Assembly (NCBI GenBank): GCA_009778065.1
Contig: WRKM01000003.1
Location: 61,594-125,593 of the forward strand
DNA from: Oscillospiraceae bacterium
Lineage (GTDB): Bacteria > Bacillota > Clostridia > Oscillospirales > Ruminococcaceae
DNA length: 64,000 nt
Reading direction: 5' to 3'
The notes beneath the pieces are model-generated. The model saw only the letters and a program-made list of their open reading frames with translations, was not told the origin of the DNA and made no database searches. Every line of letters starts with the position of its first letter. Position 1 is the stretch's first letter. The translations under genes and the position numbers were made by a program. Below are positions 53,261 through 62,600 of the stretch, piece after piece.

Positions 53261-53428
53261 ATGGCTGAATATGTAAACAAGTCAATCGCCTGTACTATTT
53301 TTAATTGCGTAAATCATTGTGAGGGGGACGAATTCTGTTCTTTAAAGAAAATACAAGTCGGAACTCATGAGGACGACCCCGATAATGTAGAATGTACCGA
53401 CTGCCAATCTTTCAGAGAACGAATTTAA
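53261..53428 (+). CDS. DUF1540 domain protein, 55 aa
   Basis: A short protein with six cysteines: C11 and C16 (CTIFNC), C20 and C26, then C48 and C51 (CTDC), ending QSFRERI. This matches the DUF1540 pattern, small Cys-rich proteins common in Clostridia and sometimes linked with sporulation. AAGGGGG lies 7 bp before the ATG. A stem-loop follows. Confidence 0.82.
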   Translation: MAEYVNKSIACTIFNCVNHCEGDEFCSLKKIQVGTHEDDPDNVECTDCQSFRERI

Positions 53429-53448
53429 AAAATCGCGTTCACATTTTG

Positions 53449-53484
53449 TTAATAAACCGTCGAAAAACATCGGCGGTTTATTAA
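53449..53484 (+). terminator. Hairpin after the DUF1540 gene
   Basis: TTAATAAACCG pairs with CGGTTTATTAA (53449-53459 with 53474-53484), and the stem can extend inward through a G-U pair. No T run follows, so termination strength is uncertain. Confidence 0.5.
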
Positions 53485-53583
53485 GTGTAACCGTTCTGTA
53501 ATGAAATTTATACATATTTTACAGATTTTGCGGAAAATTTCCGTAAATAATGTAAATAATTTGTTAACAGTATAACAAACCTA

Positions 53584-53612
53584 TTGCAAATTAATTTTTG
53601 TTAATGTATAAT
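53584..53612 (+). promoter_or_regulatory. Sigma-A promoter of the GGDEF/EAL gene
   Basis: TTGCAA (53584-53589) and TATAAT (53607-53612), 17-bp spacer. Confidence 0.72.
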
Positions 53613-53670
53613 GAGTATTAAGTAATAGAAACTTGTATCAAATATACTGTAAAAGTAGGGAGAGATGACA

Positions 53671-55926
53671 ATGAAAAGCATTTTTAAGTCGAGTAAGGCA
53701 AAATATACAGTCTTTTTATCGCTTATCACAGCTCTGGTTGTCTTCGCCGGTTTATTATACATATTCAGTGTTAATCTTGTTTTACAACAGGATAACAGGC
53801 TGCACTTTGACGAAATAGCGTCAGAAACGGCAAACTCAATAGAACATAAGCTGAACGCACATATTAGCGCGATAGGTAGTTACGCCTATCGTTTTTCGGA
53901 TTTTGAAAACCTCTCCGAAAATGAACAGCTCGCCGTTCTTGATGAAATCACCAGAACGAGTATATTCAGCGACGTAGTTTATATCGACGAAAGAGGAAAC
54001 GGGCTTTCCTCGCAGTTCGGTGAGGCGTCGCTTTTTCAGCGCGAGTATTTCAGAGACGGGATGAGGGGAAACAGCTCCGTTTCCGGCTCTGCAACGGGCG
54101 ACTTCTCTAACGAGAGAATGAATATGTTCTATGTCCCCGTTATGACCGGCGAAGAAATCACAGGGGTTTTGGCGGGTTCTCTCGAAATTGATTATGTCAG
54201 TACACTGATAGATACCGACAGCTTTAACGGGAACACTTCGAGTTATGTCGTAGATAAAAGCGGCTCCGTCGTACTAAAGCCTCTTGGTGATATTCTTCAT
54301 GTCGAGACCGGCGTTTCGCTCCTTGAGTCTGTTACGCTTACGTCCGACTCCGAGCTTGAGATATTAACGAAAATAAGCCCTTCGGAGACACAGGGGAATT
54401 TCCTCTTCGATTATAATGACGATTCGTATTTTGCCTCGTATAAAGCGATAGATTGCGGAGACTGGGTCGTTATAACCGTGGTTCGTTCGAGCGATATTTT
54501 AGCGGTCACGCATAACGTCATGAGCATGATGGTCATTTTCACAATCGTATTCACGGTAATCGCCGCAACGGCAATCATAATAACAGGCATAAGAAATTGG
54601 AAGTCTAAGAATGTACTGAATAACATAATATCCGAACGCGATAATTTGAAATTCATTGACCCTCTGACGGGCGGTCCGTCACTCGAAAGATTTATAGAAA
54701 ACGTAAGAACCATTTTTGACAGCACTGCACCTGAAACCCATACATACGCAATGATTTCGATGGATATTAATAAATTCCGCGCCGTTAACGACCATCTCGG
54801 TTATGAGGAAGGCAATAAAATCCTCGCCAAACTTGCGGTATTAATAGAACGCAGTCTTACCGAGGGCGAAACCTTTACGCGCAAAAACGCCGACTCTTTC
54901 TGTATACTGATAAATTACGTCAGCGACATAGACATATTCGGAAGGATAGATACAATTATAAGCGATGTATACTATCAAATAGAAGAGTTTAAGCTGATTC
55001 TGTCGTTTGGTATATGTAAGGTTGATGACCTTACTATGGACGCTCGCTCGCTCATAGACCGTGCAGACCTCGCCCGGAGAACCATAAAAGGCAATAACGA
55101 AAGCTCATACGCATTTTTCGATAACAACATGCTTAATAAAATCCGCGAAGAGAAGCGAATCGAAAACGTCATGGAATACGCCCTCGAAAGTAACGAGTTT
55201 AAAGTCTATCTTCAGCCCAAATACGACTTAAATAACCATTCTTTAATAATAGGTGCGGAGGCTCTCGTCAGATGGTTCAGAGGCGGAAAGATGATTCCGC
55301 CCGGTGGATTTATTCCGATATTTGAGAAGAACGGCTTTATTACGAAAATTGATAAATTTGTGTTTGAAGAAGTCTGTAAACAACAGAAAATTTGGCTTAA
55401 CCGCGGTTTTGATATGCGTACAATTTCTGTAAACATGTCCCGTATGAATTTACAGGAGCCGCATTTCGTCCGTGATTTATACGATATTTGCACAAAATAT
55501 AATGTACCGACTAAGTATTTCGAGATTGAAATAACCGAATCCGTGGCTTTTGAAAACTTAGAGACCTTAACACGTGTTTTCAACGAACTGAAAAACTACG
55601 GCTTCCATATATCTATAGATGACTTCGGAACGGGCTATTCATCGCTTAATATGCTGAAAAACCTGCCTGTCGATGTTCTGAAAATTGACCGTTCTTTCCT
55701 CTCAGACGCTAAAAACGAACGCGCAAACAACATAATTTCTCATGTTATTTCCCTCGCACTCTCGCTTCATATGAAAACAATCTGTGAGGGAATCGAAACG
55801 GAAGAACAGGTAAATCTGCTGAGTAGTCTGAGATGTGATATGGCGCAGGGTTTCTATTTTGCGAGACCTATGCCGATAGAAGATTATGAAAAACTGCTCT
55901 ATTCCGACGCCGAACTAACAGTTTAA
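53671..55926 (+). CDS. Membrane-bound cyclic-di-GMP phosphodiesterase (Cache, degenerate GGDEF, EAL)
   Basis: I prefer the ATG at 53671, since AGGGAGAG lies at the right distance; an ATG 6 bp upstream also exists. Two helices (about residues 12-32 and 288-308) frame a Cache-like sensor. The GGDEF domain has KNADSF in place of the GGDEF loop, so it cannot make c-di-GMP. The EAL domain keeps EALVRW, NMSRMNL, EITES, DDFGTGYSS, KIDRSF and EGIE, so it should hydrolyse c-di-GMP. Signal sensed outside, output inside. The gene after it lies 15 bp on and may be a partner. Confidence 0.92.
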   Translation: MKSIFKSSKAKYTVFLSLITALVVFAGLLYIFSVNLVLQQDNRLHFDEIASETANSIEHKLNAHISAIGSYAYRFSDFENLSENEQLAVLDEITRTSIFSDVVYIDERGNGLSSQFGEASLFQREYFRDGMRGNSSVSGSATGDFSNERMNMFYVPVMTGEEITGVLAGSLEIDYVSTLIDTDSFNGNTSSYVVDKSGSVVLKPLGDILHVETGVSLLESVTLTSDSELEILTKISPSETQGNFLFDYNDDSYFASYKAIDCGDWVVITVVRSSDILAVTHNVMSMMVIFTIVFTVIAATAIIITGIRNWKSKNVLNNIISERDNLKFIDPLTGGPSLERFIENVRTIFDSTAPETHTYAMISMDINKFRAVNDHLGYEEGNKILAKLAVLIERSLTEGETFTRKNADSFCILINYVSDIDIFGRIDTIISDVYYQIEEFKLILSFGICKVDDLTMDARSLIDRADLARRTIKGNNESSYAFFDNNMLNKIREEKRIENVMEYALESNEFKVYLQPKYDLNNHSLIIGAEALVRWFRGGKMIPPGGFIPIFEKNGFITKIDKFVFEEVCKQQKIWLNRGFDMRTISVNMSRMNLQEPHFVRDLYDICTKYNVPTKYFEIEITESVAFENLETLTRVFNELKNYGFHISIDDFGTGYSSLNMLKNLPVDVLKIDRSFLSDAKNERANNIISHVISLALSLHMKTICEGIETEEQVNLLSSLRCDMAQGFYFARPMPIEDYEKLLYSDAELTV

Positions 55927-55941
55927 TCCGGAGATATGTAA

Positions 55942-56559
55942 ATGGATTTTGATTTTAAAGAAAGAACAATTATGACCGAGATGGTCGAGAACACCGCGCA
56001 GTCACTTTTTAACACGATGAAGTATATTTACGTGCTATCGGAGAGCGACTTTTATAATATAAACTGTAAGGATATTTTTAAGGTCGCACTATCGGACGTC
56101 ACTAATCCCGACATACTTGATAACCTCGGTATACAGATTAATGATTTTAAGATAGGCGAAATGGCATCGGAAGAATTCGGACGTGTAAAGGCTATGATTC
56201 ATTACGCCTTTGTGATGCGTCTCCCCTTTTTGAGACGTGCTATGGATTTTTGTCCGCTTAAAGAAACGCACATAAAAGACCTCTATTCTTTAGCGATAAA
56301 AAGAGGCGCGGAAAACCACGGTGAAATCATAGACGAAGATATTAAAACGATGCTCAAAATTGCAAGAAATCGGCAGCCTGAGCCGGCTTTCGATGGAGAA
56401 TGGTTTAGACGATGGGTCTATACACGAGGAAAAGAGCTGTCTGTAATAAATAACAGGAATATGTTTTTGCTCGGCTGTATGGACGCTATGTTCCCTCTCT
56501 ATTATTCCGCACTCACGGAAAAGCTGACGATGTTACTTTTAAAATGGCAGGAAAAATAA
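55942..56559 (+). CDS. Hypothetical protein, 205 aa, downstream of the EAL protein
   Basis: A soluble, mostly helical protein with no domain I recognise. CGGAGA precedes the ATG by 8 bp, and the gene begins 15 bp after the c-di-GMP phosphodiesterase and ends at a bidirectional terminator, so the two form an operon. Conserved-looking features are a helical bundle region (FGRVKAMIHYAFVMRLPFLRRAMDFC) and an aromatic patch EWFRRWVY. It might work with c-di-GMP signalling, which is inferred from position only. Confidence 0.7.
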   Translation: MDFDFKERTIMTEMVENTAQSLFNTMKYIYVLSESDFYNINCKDIFKVALSDVTNPDILDNLGIQINDFKIGEMASEEFGRVKAMIHYAFVMRLPFLRRAMDFCPLKETHIKDLYSLAIKRGAENHGEIIDEDIKTMLKIARNRQPEPAFDGEWFRRWVYTRGKELSVINNRNMFLLGCMDAMFPLYYSALTEKLTMLLLKWQEK

Positions 56560-56600
56560 AAATAAATCAGCCGCAGTTTTTAAATGCGGCTGATTTATTT
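56560..56600. terminator. Bidirectional terminator
   Basis: AAATAAATCAGCCGCA pairs with TGCGGCTGATTTATTT (56560-56575 with 56585-56600): a 16-bp stem whose A/T ends serve as T runs in both directions. It separates the convergent EAL operon and vWA-like gene. Confidence 0.88.
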
Positions 56601-56607
56601 TATACGG

Positions 56608-57195
56608 TTATTCATTAATTATAGATTTAATACGTACCGCCAATTCATCGAGTGCGTCTGCGAAGAAATCATTTTCTTCGTCCTCTTCTAACGGGATAAC
56701 ATTTTCCGGCAGAATACCGAGCTGTTCCGTGATAAACGGTTCGTTCGTGAGACACAGAAATTTCCATTTGTAGACGTAGGACTGATGCGCGACCATGTCT
56801 GCGATTTGACTGTAGGTGAAACTTTTACTGGCGTTGTCTCTTCCGAAAGCGGTCAGAACGAAGACGATTCTTTCGGGATGCTCGCTTTCGTCTGAGTTAC
56901 TGTAAACCTCACCTTTTTCAATAATCGCACTCCCCACGGAGTCTAAAATATTCCGTACCCCGTTCCCATTCGTGAAGTTCTTAATTACAGGTCTCACAGC
57001 CGCAACGGGGACATCGCTCGCGTACAACTTAAACCCCTCGCCGAAAGCTCCGAGGGTTATTCTGATTTCTCCTTCTGCCTGATTCTCTTTTAGGGCAGAA
57101 AAAAACTTTTTACCGTTTTTGTTCATGCTTTCGGATACTTCTTTGGGTGTGTTGTTGTCGTGGAGGATAATGACTTCCGTTAAACCGATTTTCAT
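56608..57195 (-). CDS. vWA-like domain protein with degenerate metal site
   Basis: About 195 residues in a von Willebrand A-like pattern: the strand TEVIILHDNN, then a helix KKFFSALKENQ, then the strand EIRITLGAFG, ending near the middle with RIVFVLTAFGRD. The usual DxSxS metal site reads HDNNTP, so metal binding is doubtful. An alternative GTG start 9 bp upstream (57204) cannot be ruled out. The last 25 residues are acidic (EEDEENDFF). It has its own sigma-A promoter; partners are not seen. Confidence 0.62.
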   Translation of the reverse strand: MKIGLTEVIILHDNNTPKEVSESMNKNGKKFFSALKENQAEGEIRITLGAFGEGFKLYASDVPVAAVRPVIKNFTNGNGVRNILDSVGSAIIEKGEVYSNSDESEHPERIVFVLTAFGRDNASKSFTYSQIADMVAHQSYVYKWKFLCLTNEPFITEQLGILPENVIPLEEDEENDFFADALDELAVRIKSIINE

Positions 57196-57260
57196 ACTGC
57201 TCACCGCCCTTCCCTGCTGTTACCGTTATTGTTGTTATTCTTAACTTTACTATATTATTT

Positions 57261-57289
57261 ATTATAACAGACTATCTTTTATATTTCAA
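57261..57289 (-). promoter_or_regulatory. Sigma-A promoter of the vWA-like gene
   Basis: Minus-strand TTGAAA (57284-57289) and TATAAT (57261-57266), 17-bp spacer. Confidence 0.72.
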
Positions 57290-57351
57290 TGCTTTTTTAA
57301 AATATTTTTCAATGATTGTTTAATTTTTATCTAATTATCACAATAAAAAAT

Positions 57352-57380
57352 TTGACATTTTTCTCATTTAGTGTTATACT
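57352..57380 (+). promoter_or_regulatory. Sigma-A promoter of thrS
   Basis: TTGACA (57352-57357) and TATACT (57375-57380) with a 17-bp spacer, leaving a leader of only about 25 bases before the ATG at 57413. That is too short for a T-box. Confidence 0.8.
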
Positions 57381-57412
57381 ATTGTAAATATAGAAAAAAA
57401 GGAAGTAGACTT

Positions 57413-59317
57413 ATGTTTTTTGTAACTTTAAAAAGCGGCGACAAAAAAGAATTTAACGACTCACTTTCAGCCTATGATGTCGCTAAATCAATCGGCGCAG
57501 GACTTGCTAAATCCGCATGTGCCGCAAGAATCAACGGCGAGGTATGCGACCTGAGAACCGTTATTTCTGCCGACTGTACGCTCGACATACTCACCTTCGA
57601 CGACGAAAATGGCAGAAAAGCTTTTCGTCACACCGCCGCTCATATTTTAGCACAGGCGGTTAAAAGACTTTTCCCCGAAACAAAACTTGCGATAGGTCCC
57701 GCGATTGACGATGGCTTTTATTATGACTTTGACGTTGAAAAACCTTTTACACAAGAAGACCTCGAAAAAATCGAAGGCGAGATGAAAAAAATCGTCAAAG
57801 ACGACGTCAAACTTGAACATTACACTTTATCGTTCGAGGAAGCTTTGAATTTATTCAAGGATGAGCCTTATAAAACAGAGCTTATTGAAGAACTTTCAGA
57901 AAAAGGCGAGGAAGCGTCTTTTTATAAACAGGGCGAGTTCACCGATTTATGTGCGGGACCGCATCTTATGAGTACGGGCGGGGTTAAGGCGTTTAAACTT
58001 CTCAGCGCGACCGGTGCGTACTGGCGCGGAAGCGAAAAGAATAAAATGCTCTGCCGCATTTACGGCACGGCGTTCCCTAAGGCTTCTCAGCTTGACGAGC
58101 ATTTAGCAAGACTTGAAGAAGCTAAAAAGCGCGACCACCGCAAACTTGGGAAAGAACTCAGCCTGTTCATGCTTACCGATGAGGGAATTGGTTTCCCGTT
58201 CTTTTTCCCAAAAGGCATGATTTTGAAAAATCTTCTTATTGACTACTGGCGCGAACTCCATACAGAAGCGGGTTATGACGAGATTTCAACGCCTATTATG
58301 CTCACGCGCGAACTTTGGGAGCGTTCGGGACACTGGGCTCATTATAGCCAAAACATCTATACATCTGAAATTGACGATTCTTGCTATGCGATTAAACCCA
58401 TGAACTGCCCGGGCGGTATTTTGTATTATATGTCAAGCCCACATTCTTATAAAGAATTTCCTCTTCGTGTGGGGGAACTCGGCTTAGTTCATCGTCACGA
58501 AAAGTCGGGTGCGCTTCACGGGCTTATGCGGGTTCGTTGTTTTACGCAGGATGACGCTCATATATTCATGACAAAAGAGCAGATTAAAGATGAAATAAAA
58601 GCTGTCGCTTCACTGATTGATACAGTATACAGCGTATTCAACTTTAACTATCGTATTGAACTTTCTACAATGCCTGAAGACCATATGGGAAGCGAAGAGG
58701 ATTGGGAAATCGCTACAGACGCGCTTAGAAACGCGCTTCGTGAAATTGGGCGCGATTTCATCGTAAACGAGGGTGACGGCGCGTTTTACGGTCCTAAAAT
58801 AGATTTTCATCTTGAAGATTCAATCGGCAGAACCTGGCAGTGCGGTACGATTCAACTTGATTTTCAGCTCCCTGAGCGTTTTGAGCTTGAATACACAGGC
58901 GCGGATGGCGCGAAGCACAGACCTGTAATGATTCATCGTGTTGTCTTCGGCTCAATTGAGCGGTTTATTGCGATTCTCATTGAACATTTCGCAGGCGCGT
59001 TTCCGTTGTGGCTTGCTCCCGAACAGGTAAGAATCCTCCCGATTGCCGACCGTCACAATGAGTTTTGTGAAAATTTGGAGAAAACGCTAAAGAAATGTGC
59101 TGTCCGTGCCGATATAGATAGTAGAAGTGAAAAAGTAGGCTTTAAAATCAGAGAGGCACAGCTTCAAAAAATCCCTTATATGCTCGTGATTGGAGATAAC
59201 GAGGCGGAATCGGGACAAATTTCGGTTCGCTCTCGTAAAGAGGGAGATTTAGGGGTTATGTCGGTTGAGGCGTTTTGTGACAGGTTAAAAACCGAGATAG
59301 CCGATAAATGCTTATGA
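57413..59317 (+). CDS. thrS: Threonyl-tRNA synthetase
   Basis: Start at the ATG at 57413, with AAAGGAAG 7 bp upstream; a longer in-frame ATG lies over the promoter. Length 634 residues. TGS domain (about 1-60), editing domain with HTAAHILAQAV and CAGPH, catalytic core with motif 2 LRVGELGLVHRHEKSGAL and motif 3 near GSIERFIAILIEH, then the anticodon-binding domain. It charges tRNA-Thr. It is transcribed alone from a near-consensus promoter. Confidence 0.97.
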   Translation: MFFVTLKSGDKKEFNDSLSAYDVAKSIGAGLAKSACAARINGEVCDLRTVISADCTLDILTFDDENGRKAFRHTAAHILAQAVKRLFPETKLAIGPAIDDGFYYDFDVEKPFTQEDLEKIEGEMKKIVKDDVKLEHYTLSFEEALNLFKDEPYKTELIEELSEKGEEASFYKQGEFTDLCAGPHLMSTGGVKAFKLLSATGAYWRGSEKNKMLCRIYGTAFPKASQLDEHLARLEEAKKRDHRKLGKELSLFMLTDEGIGFPFFFPKGMILKNLLIDYWRELHTEAGYDEISTPIMLTRELWERSGHWAHYSQNIYTSEIDDSCYAIKPMNCPGGILYYMSSPHSYKEFPLRVGELGLVHRHEKSGALHGLMRVRCFTQDDAHIFMTKEQIKDEIKAVASLIDTVYSVFNFNYRIELSTMPEDHMGSEEDWEIATDALRNALREIGRDFIVNEGDGAFYGPKIDFHLEDSIGRTWQCGTIQLDFQLPERFELEYTGADGAKHRPVMIHRVVFGSIERFIAILIEHFAGAFPLWLAPEQVRILPIADRHNEFCENLEKTLKKCAVRADIDSRSEKVGFKIREAQLQKIPYMLVIGDNEAESGQISVRSRKEGDLGVMSVEAFCDRLKTEIADKCL

Positions 59318-59344
59318 TTTTCGTTTGGAAAGGGGTAAATTATT

Positions 59345-59551
59345 ATGGGAACAGGGTTTGATTCTGCGTTATTGAGTTTGGGTTCGACCGCTTCTATAGC
59401 TAATTCTGACGGTCTCATGTCCATTAAAATGCTCGACAAGATTTTAGAAGCCGACACAAGAGCGGCGGCTTCGATAATTTCCGCTATGTCTGATATGCTC
59501 CCCCCTGCGGGCGTCGGCGAACTCGGCGGTCTGCTCGATATTAGGGTTTAA
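59345..59551 (+). CDS. YjfB-like small protein, 68 aa
   Basis: A 68-residue hydrophobic-to-neutral protein with a central helix (LMSIKMLDKILEADTRAAAS) and a C-terminal GGLLDIRV, which fits the YjfB family of putative motility proteins (family end GxxLDI). GGAAAGGGG lies 11 bp before the ATG. No flagellar genes are in the window, so the motility label is family-based only. It ends at a strong terminator 28 bp after the stop. Confidence 0.5.
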   Translation: MGTGFDSALLSLGSTASIANSDGLMSIKMLDKILEADTRAAASIISAMSDMLPPAGVGELGGLLDIRV

Positions 59552-59581
59552 ATTTATCCGCTTTTAATGTATAATAAATCT

Positions 59582-59617
59582 CCGCCCCGACTTTAAATCG
59601 GGGCGGTAATTATTTTT
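59582..59617. terminator. Terminator between the YjfB-like gene and the LRR protein
   Basis: CCGCCCCGA pairs with TCGGGGCGG (59582-59590 with 59598-59606), 9 bp, then TAATTATTTTTG on the plus strand. It is a strong plus-strand terminator and may also stop the convergent gene. Confidence 0.82.
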
Positions 59618-59629
59618 GTATTTTAAGTT

Positions 59630-62600
59630 TTAGAGTTCATCAATCATTCCCGCTACGAATTTTAATATATTCAGTGCGTCTGTCGCTGTGAATTTGCTGT
59701 CGCTTCTTGAGCTTGTGAGGAACTTTTGAAGCGGGTTGAGTTCTGCGTTTCCTGTGAGGGCTTGAAGCAGTAAGAGTGCATCAGCCGCCGTTACTGTTCC
59801 CGTTCCCGTGAGGTCGCCTGTTTGTGCCACGACTACGATATAATCACCCGCGCCGGGAATGTTTACTGTAGCCGTGCCGTCTGCGCCGACTGTCGCCGCC
59901 GAAACAACTTCAAACTCGCCTGTTTCTTCATTGAAAACTAACAGAACTGCGTTTTGCCCTGCGTTCGCCGCCGCTGTAGTGATTAATTGCGTGCCTGCGG
60001 CGGTCGCCGCGATTTGGGTTGTGGGGAGATTTCCGGCGATTTCACGAATTACTGTTACGGGTACATCAATTATTATTTCTTCTGTACCGGTTACTGATTC
60101 GTTTTCCTCGGAAGTAGTTGTAGTTGTGTTTGTTGTAGATGTGGGTCTTCTTCCGCTGTTTATCGGGCTATTAGAACCGCCGCCGTTATCGGAGTCAGGG
60201 TCGGGTTCTTCGGGGTCGGGGTCGGGAGTATGGAACGTACAGGGGTTTGAAGTCGTGCAAGTTCTCGTCAGTCCCGTTTCATCGCAAACACTACATTCTG
60301 TGCAGTTTTCGGTTTTAGGTGTGTGCGGTAACATAGAGTCGATTTCCATTCTCGAATTAGTCTCATCACAGCGTACACAAGTTCCTGTCTCCGTGCCGTG
60401 TGCCGTACAGGTGGCGTTATCGTCCGATTCGTAATTTTGGAAATCATGGTCTAACGGCGAAGTCGGGAGTTCGTCTTGTTCGTTACAACTTGTGCGGTCA
60501 CAAGTTGCTGTTTCTACGCCGCCTGCTGTACAAGTCGCGGTGTTGCCTGTGTAGTTTGTGAAGATGTGACCTAAAGCCGAAGTCGGGAGTTCGTCTTCTT
60601 CGCCGCAACCACGGTCGCAAGTTGCTGTTTCTACGCCGCCTGCTATACAAGTCGCGGTGTTGCCTGTGTAGTTCGTGAAGGCGTGACCTAAAGCTTCTCT
60701 CGATTCGTATTCCGCGTCTGAACAAGTCGTACATTCAAGAGTATCAATGCCGTCGTCTATGCAAGTCGCCGTAGTGCCGATTAATTCGTAGTCGTGGTCG
60801 GGACGGGTTGTAATAGTTTCTGTTCGAGTTTCGCCGCAATTGCGGGTACAGCTTCTTTCGCGTTCGCCGTTCGCTATGCAGGTCGGCGCAAGGGTTATTT
60901 CCCAGTTGTCAATGAAATCGTGACCTAACGCGTCTTGCGTTTCGGTTGCTATTGTGTGGGTGCAGTTTTCTCTCGCGCAAGTTTCTATTCGTGTACTCGC
61001 GGTTTCACAAGTTGCGGCTGTTCCGCTCGTCCAAATGCCCGTAACTTCGGTATGCCCTAACTCCTCTTGACTTTCGCTTTCCAAGATATAGCCACAGACA
61101 GTACAATTTTTAACCCGTGTGCTTGCTTCGGTGCAAGTCGCCTCGGTTCCGTCCGTCCAGTCGGCGGGAGTGGTACAAACCTCGCACAATTCAAAAATAT
61201 CAAAACCGCTCAACTGTGAAATTTTTTCATACTCCGTTTTCGCGCTTATGGGGACATATACGGTTAAGTCGGTAACATTAAAAAACACGTTAGCACCGAA
61301 ATCGGGCGGAGTGTTGGATTTGAATGTAACGCTTGTTAAGCTTGTGCAATCCCAAAACGCAACATTGCCTATGGTTTCAACGCCGTTCCCGATAACAACG
61401 CTTTCAAGCTTTGTGCAATCCCGAAACGCATTCTCGCCTATGGTTTTAACGCTGTCGGGGATAAGTATGCTTTTGAGGTTTGTGCAATCCCGAAACGCAG
61501 TGTCGCCTATGCTCTCGACTTTGTTTCCGATAACAACGCTTTCGAGGTTTGTGCAACCTCTAAACGCCTCTCCGCCTATGGCTTCAACGCCGTTTCCGAT
61601 AACAACGCTTTTTAAGTTTGTGCAATCCCGAAACGCATTGTCGCTCATAGTTTTAACGCCGTTGTGGATAACTATGCTCGTTATAGTTCCCTTAGCAACA
61701 AACACAGCAGAGGCGCCAAGTATAGAAGTAACACCTTTCGGGATAATTATATCGCCGCCTGTGCCGTAGTAGGCGGTGAGAACGCCGTCTACGATATAGA
61801 AATCATCGCAAACGCAGGGGTTTTCCATGCAGAGTATGCAAATAATATCAAAACCGCTCAACTGTGGAATCATATAATTATTGACTGCGTCTTGGGGAAC
61901 GTATATAGTTATGCCTGTGACGAACACATCGACACCGAAAGTAGGCGGGTCTGCGGTCATGAATGTGACGCTTTCGAGATTTGTACATTCCCGAAACGCA
62001 TAATCGCCTATGCTCACAACGCTGTCGTGGATTAATACGCTTGTTATATCGGCATTATTCCGAAACGCACTATTGCCTATAGCTGTTGCGCCTTTCGGGA
62101 TTGTTATATTTCCGTCCGCGCCTGTATATTCTGTGAGAACGCCGTTTTCGTCAATTGTGAACACATCGCAAACGCAGGACTCTTCCATGCAAACCATGCA
62201 AATAATATCAAAACCGCTCAACTGTGAAATGCCTTCATACGCCGTTTTCGAGCCTATGGGGACATATACGGTTACGCCTGTGACGCCACCAAACACGGTA
62301 GCACCGAAAGTCGGGGGGGCTTCGGATTTGAATGTTACGCTTTCGAGGTTTGTGCAACTTGAAAACGCTTGCGTGCCTATACTATAGACTTTGTTCCCGA
62401 TAACAACGCTTTCAAGGCTTGTGCAACCGCTAAACGCATTGTCGCCTATGCTCTCGACTTTGTTTCCGATAACAACGCTTTCGAGGCTTGTGCAACCCCG
62501 AAACGCATACTCGCCTATGGTTTCAACATTGTTTCCGATTGTAACGCTTTCAAGGCTTGTGCAACCCCGAAACGCATACTCGCCTATGGTTTCAACATTG

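Noticed and set aside
59630..59830. Evidence for a cellulosome
   Set aside because: One dockerin-like end with a weak second loop and no cohesin, scaffoldin or cellulosomal enzyme in the window.
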